Shown here one piece after another: positions 25,176 through 34,016 of a DNA stretch of 58,786 nucleotides. The notes beneath the pieces are model-generated. The model did no database searches. It saw only the letters and a program-made list of their open reading frames with translations, and was not told the DNA's origin. Both the position numbers and the translations under genes were made by a program. Positions within the stretch are counted from its first letter, which is position 1; each line of letters begins with the position of its first letter. Source of the DNA: Mongoliitalea lutea (lineage in GTDB: Bacteria; Bacteroidota; Bacteroidia; Cytophagales; Cyclobacteriaceae); the NCBI RefSeq assembly GCF_014652135.1, contig NZ_BMYF01000011.1:84251-143036 (forward strand), in the 5' to 3' direction.

Positions 25176-26284
25176 AGACCCACGATGGTATCAAAACTGT
25201 CGGTATCTGTGTCTGCTTCTGTGTTGAAGAATAAAATCCTGCTTTTGCTTGAGATCCCTAGGTTGCTTTTCAACTCCTTATAAATAGGATCTTCTATTAA
25301 GGCGAGCAAGCCTGCCAAACCAGCAGCTCCAGATTCTCCAGCAATGATTCGAGGGTCAGTTTCAGAGGGATGATAAAGTAGTCTCATTGCTTGTTGGGCA
25401 TACACATCAGGAATGCATAGGCAGGCATCTGCCCCGGACTGAATGATTTTCCAAGCACTCAAGGATGGCAATCCACAGTTGAGGCCAGCCATGATCGTTT
25501 CAAAGGAGCAATCAGGTCGGATTCTTTTTCCTGCATGAAAAGAAGCCCATAAGCCATTGGCTTCCAATGGTTCTACCAACACAATTTTTGGCTTCCTTAT
25601 CCCGTAGCGGCTGAGATAGTAATAAATGCCGGATGCTGCCCAGCTTCCTACCCCTGCCTGTAAAAACACATAGTCTATCGAAGCATCAGGTAATGGATGA
25701 ATGCTATCTTCCAGTTCTTTGAAGTGGGTTAGATAACCTGCCATGATGTAAGCGGGGATTTCCTCGTATCCTTCCCAAGCTGTATCCTGGACCAAGGTCC
25801 AGTGATTTTCCTGACTAAGCTTTTCTGCTTCTACACAGGCATCGTCATAAGTGCCGTTGATTTGAATGACTGTAGCTCCTTCTGCTTCGATCGCTTGTAT
25901 GCGCTTAGGGGTGGTATCTTTTGGGAAAAGAATGACGGATTCCTTACCAGCAATTATTGCAGCCCAAGCTACCGCTCTCCCATGATTCCCATCTGTAGCT
26001 GTACAAAAAGTTTGAATACGTGGATTTGCCTGTAAGATTTTATGGATAGCAAAAGAAGCACCCAGGGCTTTAAATGCTTTCAAACCAAACCGTTGTCCTT
26101 CATCTTTGATAAAGATTTGCCCAACCCCCATCTTTTTTGCCAAATATGGTAAGGCTAGCATTGGAGTAGCTGCATACATAGGCAAGCTTTGGTGATAACC
26201 GAAAGCCTCATGCTCTCGAAGGATTTTTGTTGTTGTGGATTCGGGTATTTGGTTGCTTGGCTGATTGATAAAGAAAGGAATCAT
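25172..26284 (-). CDS. dpaL: Diaminopropionate ammonia-lyase
   Basis: A 370-residue fold-type II PLP enzyme. Seen: the PLP lysine region KDEGQRFGLKAFKALGASFA (near residues 60-78), TATDGNHGRAVAWAA (near residues 98-112), the DDACVEAEK segment, the glycine loop VFLQAGVGSWAASG near residue 212, and the C-terminal IIAGESGAAGLAGLLAL. These match diaminopropionate ammonia-lyases, which turn 2,3-diaminopropionate into pyruvate and ammonia, better than threonine dehydratases. The gene is single and convergent with the ATPase gene. A second, distinct PLP dehydratase lies at 50418. Confidence 0.87.
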   Translation of the reverse strand: MIPFFINQPSNQIPESTTTKILREHEAFGYHQSLPMYAATPMLALPYLAKKMGVGQIFIKDEGQRFGLKAFKALGASFAIHKILQANPRIQTFCTATDGNHGRAVAWAAIIAGKESVILFPKDTTPKRIQAIEAEGATVIQINGTYDDACVEAEKLSQENHWTLVQDTAWEGYEEIPAYIMAGYLTHFKELEDSIHPLPDASIDYVFLQAGVGSWAASGIYYYLSRYGIRKPKIVLVEPLEANGLWASFHAGKRIRPDCSFETIMAGLNCGLPSLSAWKIIQSGADACLCIPDVYAQQAMRLLYHPSETDPRIIAGESGAAGLAGLLALIEDPIYKELKSNLGISSKSRILFFNTEADTDTDSFDTIVGL

Positions 26285-26632
26285 GGGATTTTTACTTATG
26301 ATGTTTACGGGCTACGCTCTTAGACGCAGAAACAAGATTAAAATAATTTTTGGATATAAACACAGATAAAAAATCAAGATACTTACAGATTTACACAGGT
26401 TGTTTGCTGACGCAAAGTTTCTCTTCACCTTCATTTTTTTCAAAAAAGAGTTCACGGAACGGCGCCAAGAATGAACGCAGCGGACGCAACAGTTGACTTA
26501 AATTATAAAAAGATAGCGTTTTCTTTACTCTAAACGAAACCGTTGCCAAGCGTCTGTTGACTGTGGACTTTTCAAACCAAGAACTATTTTCCCCAAAATC
26601 AGCTTATTTTAGCAAATTATTACACTATTACT
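26285..26632. repeat. 348-bp intergenic region with degenerate dispersed-repeat sequence
   Basis: Positions 26350-26500 carry words of the dispersed repeat in the same order (CACAGAT words, TTGCTGACGCAAA, TTTCAAAAAAGAGTTCACGG, then GCGGACGCAACAG), but heavily diverged. Near 26555 TCTGTTGACTGTGGACT resembles 39797-39825. No gene is visible. Confidence 0.55.
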
Positions 26633-27124
26633 ATGTATTTGGAATTTGAACAGATGCCTAAACACGCTCGGGTATGGGTATATCAGGCAGATAGAAAGTT
26701 TACACCTGAGGAATCAGCTTGGATTTCGAGTCGTTTGGAGTCTTTTTGTGCCCAGTGGAATACTCATGGTGCGATGATGCCTACTTCTTTTGAAATTTTC
26801 TTTGATCAAGTTATAGTCATGAGTGTGGATGAGAGTAGGCTAGGAGCAAGTGGTTGTTCGATAGATAGCTCAGTTCGTACCTTGAAAGAAATAGAAGATA
26901 GATTTGGAGTCAATCTATTGGATCAAGGAAAAGTTTCTTATCAGGTTGGTGCAGATAATCTCGCGGTTACTTCAGCGTTTCAAATAAAAAGTCACATTCA
27001 GGAAGGAATGCTAACTTCTGAAACCCTTATCTTGAATCCGCTCGTTAAAACAAAGGAAGATTTGGGTAAGCAATGGTTGATTAGAGCAAAAGATAGTTGG
27101 CTAAACAAATACTTCTCGAATTAA
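26633..27124 (+). CDS. Conserved Bacteroidota protein of unknown function (often mis-named ABC transporter ATPase)
   Basis: 163 residues, soluble, without a signal peptide. The N-terminus LEFEQMPKHARVWVYQADR and the central MSVDESRLGASGCSIDSSVR and FGVNLLDQGKV segments belong to a conserved family found beside many Bacteroidota housekeeping genes. The name ABC transporter ATPase is carried over in databases, but no Walker A or ABC signature is present here. The conserved D-E-S and SGCSIDSS residues could form an active site. The next gene, a PorE-like lipoprotein, starts 49 bp downstream. Confidence 0.7.
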   Translation: MYLEFEQMPKHARVWVYQADRKFTPEESAWISSRLESFCAQWNTHGAMMPTSFEIFFDQVIVMSVDESRLGASGCSIDSSVRTLKEIEDRFGVNLLDQGKVSYQVGADNLAVTSAFQIKSHIQEGMLTSETLILNPLVKTKEDLGKQWLIRAKDSWLNKYFSN

Positions 27125-27173
27125 TTATAAATTATGTTTTATATTTAGTCCTGCGAAAAATCTCAAGCAATCA

Positions 27174-29102
27174 ATGAAGGCAATAAACCTGTTTTACAGT
27201 CTGCTACTGTTTTTGGTAGTTTCATCCTGCACCTCTGTCATGCAAAAAGGATTGAATCAGTATTCGGCAGGTGAATATCAAGTAGCCTTAAATACCTATA
27301 CTAAGGTTTTGGAAAAAGACCCTGACAATGCCGCAGCTAATCTATACGTAGCAGAAAGTTATCGTCTTTCCAACCGCATCGAACAAGCGATTCCTTACTA
27401 TGAAAAGCTAGTTGAACAGGAAGAGTCTTTTGATAATTTGTATAAGCTTGGGAGAGCTAGAAAAAGTGTAGGTGACTATGAAGGTGCACGTGAAGCGTTT
27501 GAAAAAGCTCGGGATTTGACCTTAGATGATAATCATCAAAAGTTATTGGCACTAGATCTAAAAAACCTTGACGAGATTGAGGCCATAGAGGATTATTACC
27601 CTTACATAGAATTAGAAAATTACAGACTGCTCAATACCCCACAGGCTGACTATGCCCCATTTGTCAATAGTGGCTTTTTGTATTTCACTTCTGGAAGGCA
27701 AAGTTCAGCAGTTTATAAAGGTACTGGCACACCTTACCACAAATTATTCAGGACTCGCATCGAAGGCACTCGAGTAGATGTACAAAATGTACAGGCTTTA
27801 CCGGAGTTTAGAAATGAAGAAGGTCTGAATCAAGCGGCGTTGACTATGACTCCTGATGGTAACACCATTGTATACGCAAGAGGCAATTCAACTTCGAATA
27901 AAGACCTTCCAGAGGTTCAACTATTTGCATCGTATTTCAGAGGAGGAGGTTTTACACAGCCCATTTGGATGCCGGTGAATGAGGATGAGTTTTGGCACAA
28001 TACCACACCCATGATTAGTCCAGACGGCTCTGAACTTTATTTTGCATCCAATAGACCTGATGGGCAAGGAGGATTAGATTTGTATGTAGCTACTCGATTG
28101 GCGAATGGTGATTTTGGAAATGCCAAGAATCTAGGCCCTCAGATCAATACTCCTGGAAATGAAATGTTCCCATACCTAGCTCCTGATGGAAAATTATTTT
28201 TTGCTTCGGATGGCCATCCAGGGTTTGGAAAATTGGATTTATTTGTAGCGGAGCGAACGGATAAAGGCTGGGATGTGAAGAATTTGGGCTCAAACATTAA
28301 CACAATAAAAGATGACTTTGGAATCTTTTTCACCAAGTATCCTACCGAAGGCTTCTTAAGTTCGGATAGAGATGGAGGTCTTGGAGATGATGATATTTAT
28401 GTGTTTGAAGACAAAACTCCGAAACCAAAAATTGTCAATGTCTTGCTCAATGTCACGACACTTGAAAATAAAGATGATGGAACAACCGCTACCTTGCCAC
28501 AAGCAAGAGTTGTGTTGTATGACGCTGCCAATAAAAACCTGGGCGGAGATTTCTCCAACCAAAATGGCCGACTGAGATTTACACTGGCTCCAGATGCTAA
28601 CTTTACCATCATAGCGAGTAAGTCTGGCTATTTCTCTAAGAGTATTACCTACGATACCCGAGGAAAAACTCCACGACCAGAAGATTTGATTCAAGAGGTA
28701 ACCAATATCACCTTGGATACTACGATTGTGTTAGACCCATTGATCTTGGAGCGTTCGATTGTATTGGAAAATATCTATTATGATTTGGATAGGGCAGAAA
28801 TCAGACCTGATGCAGCACTTGAATTGGATAAACTGGTGCAGATCTTAAAAGATAATCCTGCGATTCGAATTGAATTGAGTTCGCATACAGATGATCGTGC
28901 TAGCGATGCTTATAATAACAGTCTATCTCAACGAAGAGCAGAATCTGCGGTGGCTTACCTAGTATCCAAAGGTATTGATGCAGATAGGTTGGTAGCCAAA
29001 GGTTATGGTAAACAGCAATTGATCATACCAAATGCTCGTACAGAAGAAGAGCATCAGGTCAACCGTAGAACAGAGTTTAAAGTAATTGAGATCAAGCAAT
29101 AG
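27174..29102 (+). CDS. PorE-like outer-membrane lipoprotein: TPR, WD40-like propeller, CarboxypepD-type and OmpA domains
   Basis: 642 residues. A lipoprotein signal peptide (lipobox VSSC, Cys20) is followed by TPR repeats (residues 22-120, e.g. YQVALNTYTKVLEKDPDNAAANLYVAESY), PD40/WD40-like blades (residues 150-405, SPDGSELYFASNRPDGQGGLDLYV and APDGKLFFASDG motifs), a carboxypeptidase regulatory-like domain (about 420-510) and a C-terminal OmpA peptidoglycan-binding domain (about 535-640, SSHTDDRASDAYNNSLSQRRAESAVAYL). This domain order is the one known for PorE of the type IX secretion system, but several paralogues in each genome share it. A peptidoglycan-linked envelope role is likely; the T9SS link is an inference. 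Confidence 0.85.
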   Translation: MKAINLFYSLLLFLVVSSCTSVMQKGLNQYSAGEYQVALNTYTKVLEKDPDNAAANLYVAESYRLSNRIEQAIPYYEKLVEQEESFDNLYKLGRARKSVGDYEGAREAFEKARDLTLDDNHQKLLALDLKNLDEIEAIEDYYPYIELENYRLLNTPQADYAPFVNSGFLYFTSGRQSSAVYKGTGTPYHKLFRTRIEGTRVDVQNVQALPEFRNEEGLNQAALTMTPDGNTIVYARGNSTSNKDLPEVQLFASYFRGGGFTQPIWMPVNEDEFWHNTTPMISPDGSELYFASNRPDGQGGLDLYVATRLANGDFGNAKNLGPQINTPGNEMFPYLAPDGKLFFASDGHPGFGKLDLFVAERTDKGWDVKNLGSNINTIKDDFGIFFTKYPTEGFLSSDRDGGLGDDDIYVFEDKTPKPKIVNVLLNVTTLENKDDGTTATLPQARVVLYDAANKNLGGDFSNQNGRLRFTLAPDANFTIIASKSGYFSKSITYDTRGKTPRPEDLIQEVTNITLDTTIVLDPLILERSIVLENIYYDLDRAEIRPDAALELDKLVQILKDNPAIRIELSSHTDDRASDAYNNSLSQRRAESAVAYLVSKGIDADRLVAKGYGKQQLIIPNARTEEEHQVNRRTEFKVIEIKQ

Positions 29103-29458
29103 TTTATTAAAAAATCAGACAAAGGGGTATTTACGAGAGTAAATGCCCTTTTTTTATGGGCACAAAGGTAAGAAGACGTAAAGGTGGAGTCACGCAAAGG
29201 TGCAAAGCCGCCAAGAAGAAAGATAATAATAGAGGTGCATTAGCAAGCTGAATCTTAACATGGAGTGCAATTTACTTGCCATACTATTAGATTTTTGGCA
29301 AAATAAAATGCTTCAAAAAGCTTGATTTATAGAACAAAAAATCCTGATAATGTGCAATTAAAATTATTTCTGGAATGGCCTTAATTTTTTAACAAATTTT
29401 AAAACTTTAATTTTTGGGTTTCCGTGAAATGCAGTATTAACTATAATCCATAATAATT
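29103..29458. repeat. 356-bp intergenic region with repeat relic, left flank of surface-protein operon
   Basis: 29157-29215 holds GCAAAG-type words (GTAAAGGTGGAGTCACGCAA, GCAAAGCCGCCAAGAAG). 29246-29290 (AAGCTGAATCTTAACATGG, AGTGCAATTTACTTGC) closely resembles 32302-32336 on the other side of the operon. A possible -7 element lies near 29408. No gene is seen. Confidence 0.5.
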
Positions 29459-30845
29459 ATGAGAAACATTACAAAACATTACAAAACATTACAAAACATT
29501 ACATTCGAATGTTTTTGTAGCTCAACACCTTCAAAATGTTAGACTTTTCATAGGTGTTTTTTTAATGGGAACATTACTAGCCCTCGGTTCATGTCAGGAG
29601 TTTAGGGAAGGCCCTGAGTTGGCTTCATTACAGGAGGATGTCACCTATCAGGTACTACCACCTGTCCTAGATCCTAGTGGAAGAATCTCCTTTGCCAACC
29701 TTGTGAGCTTTTCGGACTTTGTCGAAAAAAATGCCGACAAGCCAGGCGAAGAATTGGTCTTTTTTGAAGGACAGTTTGTGTCTCTCCGTCAAAAAAACGA
29801 GGAATTGGCAGAGAGAAATCCATCTTTGCTTCGGGTATTGGACGAAGACGTGGAAGAAGATCCGATCATCGTGGATGATTTTACTGCCTCCATAGTAAAT
29901 GAAAAACGAGAAGTAATGATCGATGGGAAAGTTGTCAGATATACCGAGTTTGGTACTTGGGTCTATGATGATTACTTTACCGACCGGGTTGAGCAATTAC
30001 TGCTATCCACTACAGAAGAAGCAATCGATGCCATTTATGCCAGTCATGATTTTGATGAGGATCCCTTTTATGAGCTAGAGCCTGGGATTTTTATTTTTGG
30101 TTTGGCGTTGCATGGTGATGATTATGATTATGAAGAAATGAGCCTTAATCAAACCAATGCCCGTATGGTTCCTTGGAGCCCTGCCCTTTTTGATTATCCA
30201 GGCTGTAATAAGGCTTCCAATAGAACTCAATACATTCACCCAAATAACAAATGGAATGGCGGCGTAAGGATTATACAAACCCATGGAGTGAAAGATAAAC
30301 GAAGGATGAAGGTTAAGGTGTGGTCTACGAACTATATAACCCATGCGACTGGTGGATTTGAGACCAAATATCAAAGGCGAACACTTGGTGCTTGGTGGCG
30401 CTACAAAGCAGATCAGATATCGGTTTCCGTTAGGGCAAATATTTATTATCCTATACCAGATGGGACGCCAGGTCTTCCAGATAAATTATATATGCCAATT
30501 AAAATTGACCAATGGCTATACGGAAATGGTTATTTGAGATTTAACGATGAGAGAAATGCCAAACTTGGTTTCGGAATTATAACGGCTCAAATAGGAATAT
30601 CCAATAATCTTCAATCTTTATTACAGGGTGGAATCACGAATTGGTGTGAGCCAGCGAATGATTTTCGCGAAAGAAATGGTCAAAATCCAATACCGACCAA
30701 GCCCGGCCAAAAGCCAAAAAGATTGTGTAAGCCAAAATGGAAGCCAGCTAAAAATGTAAAGATTAAAAATAGTGAAAGCTGCCACTTTGTAAGAGATGGA
30801 TCAACCACACGTGAAATACAAATATCAACGAAATTCGATGGATAA
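29459..30845 (+). CDS. Putative phase-variable surface lipoprotein (start out of frame as sequenced)
   Basis: The main frame is open from 29463 to 30845 but has no ATG, GTG or TTG before the ATG at 29565. That ATG would leave only nine residues before the lipobox cysteine (LALGSC), too short for a signal peptide. An ATG at 29459 lies just before four perfect AAACATTACA repeats, in another frame that stops at 29518. Removing one 10-bp copy joins this ATG to the main frame and gives a complete lipoprotein signal peptide (hydrophobic RLFIGVFLMGTLLALGSC). The mature part is about 415 residues, acidic at first, with a basic cysteine-containing C-terminus, and matches no family I know. Its stop overlaps the next start by 8 bp. 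Frame reading is direct; switching is inferred. Confidence 0.7.
29464..29503 (+). repeat. Four perfect tandem copies of a 10-bp repeat at the start of a lipoprotein gene
   Basis: AAACATTACA is repeated exactly four times (29464-29503), beginning 2 bp after the ATG at 29459-29461. The unit length is not a multiple of three, so each gain or loss shifts the frame. Four copies give a 20-codon frame ending TAG at 29518; three copies connect to the downstream open frame. This has the form of a contingency (phase-variation) tract. Confidence 0.9.
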
Positions 30846-31644
30846 CCGAGGTCTACTTTGTATGCTTCTAATTCTGTCATCCCATGCCGCCTCCCTTGCA
30901 CAAGGGAAGTGGGCTTTGGGATTTGAATTTACAAGAAGATCCGAGTTACGGCAATATGAAGACTCGTATCAATACCTCTTTACCAGAGGAGGTGGTGGCC
31001 CTTTATTTCCTGCGGGTCTCAATGTGGCTTACCAGTATTCTGAGAAATGGAGGTTTGAATCAGGATTTATTAGTACGCCTTATTCTAGAACTGTTGGTGT
31101 TTTTTACAATGAACCTGGATATCGAAGGGTATTTAACCGACCAGTGCTTTACACAAATAATCTGTTAACATTTGAAGTCCCATTAAGACTAGTATATAAT
31201 CCTAATTTTAGTTGGAAAGGAATACAATTTAACATAATAGGTGGTCTAAATACTTACATTCTTGATGGTTCGATAAACTCAATTGGTCAAGGTGGACTTC
31301 CAGCTATCCCAGTTGTGCCTACCCCACCTACGAATTTATCTGTAGTATATCAAGATAGGCCACTGTCGAGGATAAATTTCAGTTTAGAGGCAGGGCCAGA
31401 GGCTATGTTGCCTTTGGGAAAGCGGTTTATTTTTCTATACAGGTTTACAGGTAGGTTAGGATTTATTGATATGGTAGAAATGGAAGGAAATTATATCACG
31501 GGTCAGAATTTATCTCTAAACCCTGAGAATATTTACCCTTTTCGAGTGGTATCTAATGGAAGTGCACTGCATCATACATTCAGCCTGAGATACAGGCTTG
31601 GTAAAAAGAAAGTCAACGAAAATTGGTGGGAAAATGAAGATTAA
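30838..31644 (+). CDS. Outer-membrane beta-barrel protein (second gene of surface operon)
   Basis: About 268 residues from the ATG at 30838, which overlaps the end of the lipoprotein gene; an ATG at 30796 lies deeper inside that gene. The signal peptide (MLLILSSHAASLAQ) is cleaved near residue 22. The mature protein alternates hydrophobic and polar residues in strands (YQYSEKWRFESGFIS, LTFEVPLRLVYNP, FIFLYRFTGRLGF) and ends HHTFSLRYRLG plus a short charged tail, typical of an 8-12-strand barrel of the PorT/OMP_b-brl type. It overlaps the next gene by 11 bp. It may anchor, export or bind the lipoprotein. Confidence 0.65.
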   Translation: MDNRGLLCMLLILSSHAASLAQGKWALGFEFTRRSELRQYEDSYQYLFTRGGGGPLFPAGLNVAYQYSEKWRFESGFISTPYSRTVGVFYNEPGYRRVFNRPVLYTNNLLTFEVPLRLVYNPNFSWKGIQFNIIGGLNTYILDGSINSIGQGGLPAIPVVPTPPTNLSVVYQDRPLSRINFSLEAGPEAMLPLGKRFIFLYRFTGRLGFIDMVEMEGNYITGQNLSLNPENIYPFRVVSNGSALHHTFSLRYRLGKKKVNENWWENED

Positions 31645-32239
31645 ACAAATTGTATTGCTAATAATAGGTGTGTGCTGTATGTGTACCTTAGGTGTGGCTC
31701 AAGGGCTGGACTTGGACGATGAGGATCGACAGGAACCAAAAAAAGTAAATCCATTGCACGCCAATGGTTTGAACTATGTAGGGGTTGGTTTTGAAATTGG
31801 TCCTACGCTTAACCGTCGAAGGTTTGGTCAACCTGTTCACTTTGGGTTACCAGTAAAGGTGTATCTGGGAAGGGAAAAAAAGGGGCGCTTTCTTGTCAGA
31901 ACAGGTATTCATTACTTTCCTGTTCCTGCCGAAAGGCGATTTGTTGGTTATAGTCATTCATTTACCACGATAGTTCCTCTGGCTATTGGGTATCGCCGAA
32001 ACATTGGAGACTGGTACCTAGAAGGTTCGTTGGGTGCCGCGTTGACTACTGAGGCTGCCATTTACAAAGATGCATCTCTAGGTAAATCGCGAATCGCCTA
32101 TCGGGAAATTAATTATGGGGTAGAAATCGGTAAGCAGATTGGGGATTTTGATCTTGGTCTTGCGGTTTATAATACAGGCCCCATACCTTTTCATCTCCTA
32201 TGTGCCGGCTTTAAGTCGAGTTATCGGATTAAGTGGTAA
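31634..32239 (+). CDS. Outer-membrane beta-barrel protein (third gene of surface operon)
   Basis: 201 residues from the ATG at 31634. The signal peptide MKIKQIVLLIIGVCCMCTLGVAQ is cleaved near residue 23. An acidic linker (LDLDDEDRQEP) precedes strand-like segments (LNYVGVGFEIGPTL, FLVRTGIHYFPV, WYLEGSLGAAL, YGVEIGKQIGDFDLGLAVY) and a C-terminal FKSSYRIKW. It looks like a small eight-stranded barrel. There is no homology strong enough to name. Its 11-bp overlap with the upstream barrel gene implies co-translation within the three-gene surface operon. Confidence 0.6.
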   Translation: MKIKQIVLLIIGVCCMCTLGVAQGLDLDDEDRQEPKKVNPLHANGLNYVGVGFEIGPTLNRRRFGQPVHFGLPVKVYLGREKKGRFLVRTGIHYFPVPAERRFVGYSHSFTTIVPLAIGYRRNIGDWYLEGSLGAALTTEAAIYKDASLGKSRIAYREINYGVEIGKQIGDFDLGLAVYNTGPIPFHLLCAGFKSSYRIKW

Positions 32240-32254
32240 AATGGCTGCAGAAAA

Positions 32255-32390
32255 ATTTCACGCCAAGGGAATAAGGAAGAAAAGTTAACTACTTTACTTA
32301 GCTGAATTTTATCATAGAATGCAATTTACCCGCTATTTCTTTGGTTACTTGGCGTAAGGCTTTGCTCGCTTTGCGGTTAATTAACTTCAG
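32255..32390. repeat. Repeat relic, right flank of surface-protein operon
   Basis: CACGCCAAGG near 32260, TTAGCTGAATTTTATCATAG (32299-32318) and AATGCAATTTACCCGC (32320-32335), then GCAAAG-type words on the reverse strand to 32382. The order and sequence parallel 29190-29290, so the surface operon is bracketed by related direct segments. Confidence 0.5.
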
Positions 32391-32404
32391 TTGGTTGGGA
32401 AAAA

Positions 32405-32430
32405 GAAAAAAAGGGGGTCTTCCCCCCTTT
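32405..32430 (-). terminator. Terminator hairpin, minus strand
   Basis: AAAGGGGG/CCCCCTTT stem around TCTTC (about 32410-32430). On the minus strand it is followed by a T-rich run (plus-strand AAAAGAAAAAAA), so it should end transcription of the minus-strand barrel pseudogene at 32461. Confidence 0.75.
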
Positions 32431-32460
32431 AGATTTCTTGAGCTGCAATATCAGCTTGGT

Positions 32461-32988
32461 TTACTTTCTTAACCGAATATTTCTGGTCAAAGAAATACCG
32501 ATATTTTGAATGTTTTCCTGACTAGCTTCTTGAATTAAAACAACGTTGTAATATGCAAAAATATTCCAGTTATCTCCATGATAACCCGCATGTGGTCTTG
32601 CCATAATCCCTCCGTTGGTATTGGAAGAATTAATGATAAATGAATACCCAGCATCAATACCAGTAAAAAAACCAGTGGAAGTAGGGTAATATCTATACAT
32701 AATTGCTAAAGGTATTTCGCCAATATCCTTGATGGTACTTTCAGATGAAAAATAATTGGAGTAGCCAGATTTGATACCGATGCCGGAAGATTTGGTTTCT
32801 AAGAATTGCAAACTTGCATTTAATCCTACTACAAAAGAACTTTGGATTGTGGAAAAGGGAACTCCTGCATTGATACCTACTTTAAACTATGTATTCTCGC
32901 TACTTACTTTTGAAAGATCTGGACTTTGTGCAAATGCTTTGCTTGTTATTAATATCAAAATCAATAACGTATAACTTAATTTTCTCAT
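32461..32988 (-). pseudogene. Outer-membrane barrel gene interrupted by an in-frame TAG
   Basis: From the ATG at 32988 the minus strand reads MRKLSYTLLILILITSKAFAQ, a clear signal peptide, then SPDLSKVSSENT, then TAG at 32889-32887. The same frame continues without shift as FKVGINAGVPFSTIQ and QFLETKSSGIGIKSGYSNYF, through barrel-like strands, to the TAA at 32461. The whole frame is 175 codons and resembles PorT/OMP_b-brl small barrels. A single base change (for example from TAT, TAC or TGG) explains the stop, so this looks like a recent nonsense mutation. An internal ATG at 32811 could start a truncated product without a signal peptide, which is unlikely to be functional. Confidence 0.8.
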
Positions 32989-33116
32989 TTAAGTAAGGTA
33001 CGTCTTTAATCATCAACAAAAGCTTTTTATTTTTTTGCTCGTTGCAAACCTTTACTCCCCATGCCAAAAATTAAAATCAGCGTCCAATCTGCTCAATCTC
33101 CTTTATCCGCGAGAGC

Positions 33117-33719
33117 TTACTTTCGGAGTCTACTCCACACCTTAGTAGTAAATCGAGGGCGATCTTCCATGACGTTTAGATCGTCTTCACTTACCCGCTT
33201 CACGCTTTCGATTGTGTAAAATGCTTTGTCATTAAGGGATCGTACTTTATCGATATATGCCTGGAGATCCTCTCTTTTCATGACAGTAAATAATAAGTTC
33301 ACTTTTCCGTAGCGACCCTCTGCACCTACGCTGGTGAATCGGAAGTTCTTATCCTTCATATAGTCAATCAACTCAGGCATGGGAGTAGGGGTAATTACGC
33401 GTACGAGTACTCTACCTAAAGCTAACTTTTCTTCCAAAGTCATCCCCACAAATGTTCCCATAGCAAAGCCGCCTGCATAAGCAATGTAGGACATAGGGTT
33501 GTTGATGTTTTGAAAAATCTGCCCAATGGCCAACAACCAAATCATCGCCTCAAAAAAGCCGAGTATGGGTGCAACTTTCTTTTTGCCTGAGAGTACAAAC
33601 ATGATCCTCAAGGTATTGATAGACACATCCATGACCCGTGCACAGAAGATCAGTAGGGGCATGATGACAAAGTCAAAAATCTCCTTGGGTATACCTAAAT
33701 TTAAAATGTACTCTTGCAT
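33117..33719 (-). CDS. UPF0316/DUF2179-type membrane protein
   Basis: 200 residues: three predicted transmembrane helices (about 18-38, 50-70 and 75-95) carrying LLIFCARVMDVSINTLRIMFVLSGKKKVAPILGFFEAMIWLLAIGQI, the hallmark of UPF0316 (DUF5698), followed by a soluble C-terminal DUF2179-like ferredoxin-fold domain (about residues 105-185, VITPTPMPELIDYMKDKNFRFTSVGAEGRYGKVNLLFTVMKR). Function is unknown in all members. A single gene with no operon partner. Confidence 0.88.
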   Translation of the reverse strand: MQEYILNLGIPKEIFDFVIMPLLIFCARVMDVSINTLRIMFVLSGKKKVAPILGFFEAMIWLLAIGQIFQNINNPMSYIAYAGGFAMGTFVGMTLEEKLALGRVLVRVITPTPMPELIDYMKDKNFRFTSVGAEGRYGKVNLLFTVMKREDLQAYIDKVRSLNDKAFYTIESVKRVSEDDLNVMEDRPRFTTKVWSRLRK

Positions 33720-33842
33720 GTGGGGTATTTCATAGTGGTCAACAAAGGTACGGGCTTATTCTTAGGAGTAAAAATAGGCTCCAAAAAATTTGATTTAATT
33801 AAGCTTATGCCTTAATTGGCATAACACTAAATTTTGAAATAA

Positions 33843-34016
33843 ATGTTTGGACTGGGAATAATAGGCCTTTTGATTTATGCCTACACCATTTATGACGTTG
33901 TTACTGGGAGATTTGGCAACTCTTCCGATAAGATTGTTTGGATTCTAATTGTAATCTTCCTTCCACTTTTAGGGACGATTTTATGGTTTCTTTTTGGTAG
34001 AAAAGGAAAGCTTTAA
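33843..34016 (+). CDS. Small PLDc_N-type membrane protein
   Basis: A 57-residue protein with two transmembrane helices: MFGLGIIGLLIYAYTIYDV and, after a GRFGNSSDK loop, IVWILIVIFLPLLGTILWFLFG followed by RKGKL. This is the pattern of the PLDc_N (phospholipase D N-terminal-like) family, normally fused to cardiolipin synthases but frequent as stand-alone small proteins in Bacteroidota. It lies between the UPF0316 gene and a dispersed repeat copy. Function unknown. Confidence 0.75.
   Translation: MFGLGIIGLLIYAYTIYDVVTGRFGNSSDKIVWILIVIFLPLLGTILWFLFGRKGKL

Noticed and set aside
29565-29600. ATG at 29565 as the natural start of the surface lipoprotein
   Set aside because: It would leave nine residues before the lipobox cysteine, too short for signal peptidase II substrates; the upstream frame continues with signal-peptide-like sequence. 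Kept as a fallback only.
32887-32889. TAG codon in the barrel gene as recoding (pyrrolysine or readthrough)
   Set aside because: No supporting structure or enzyme context is visible and a single mutation explains it more simply.
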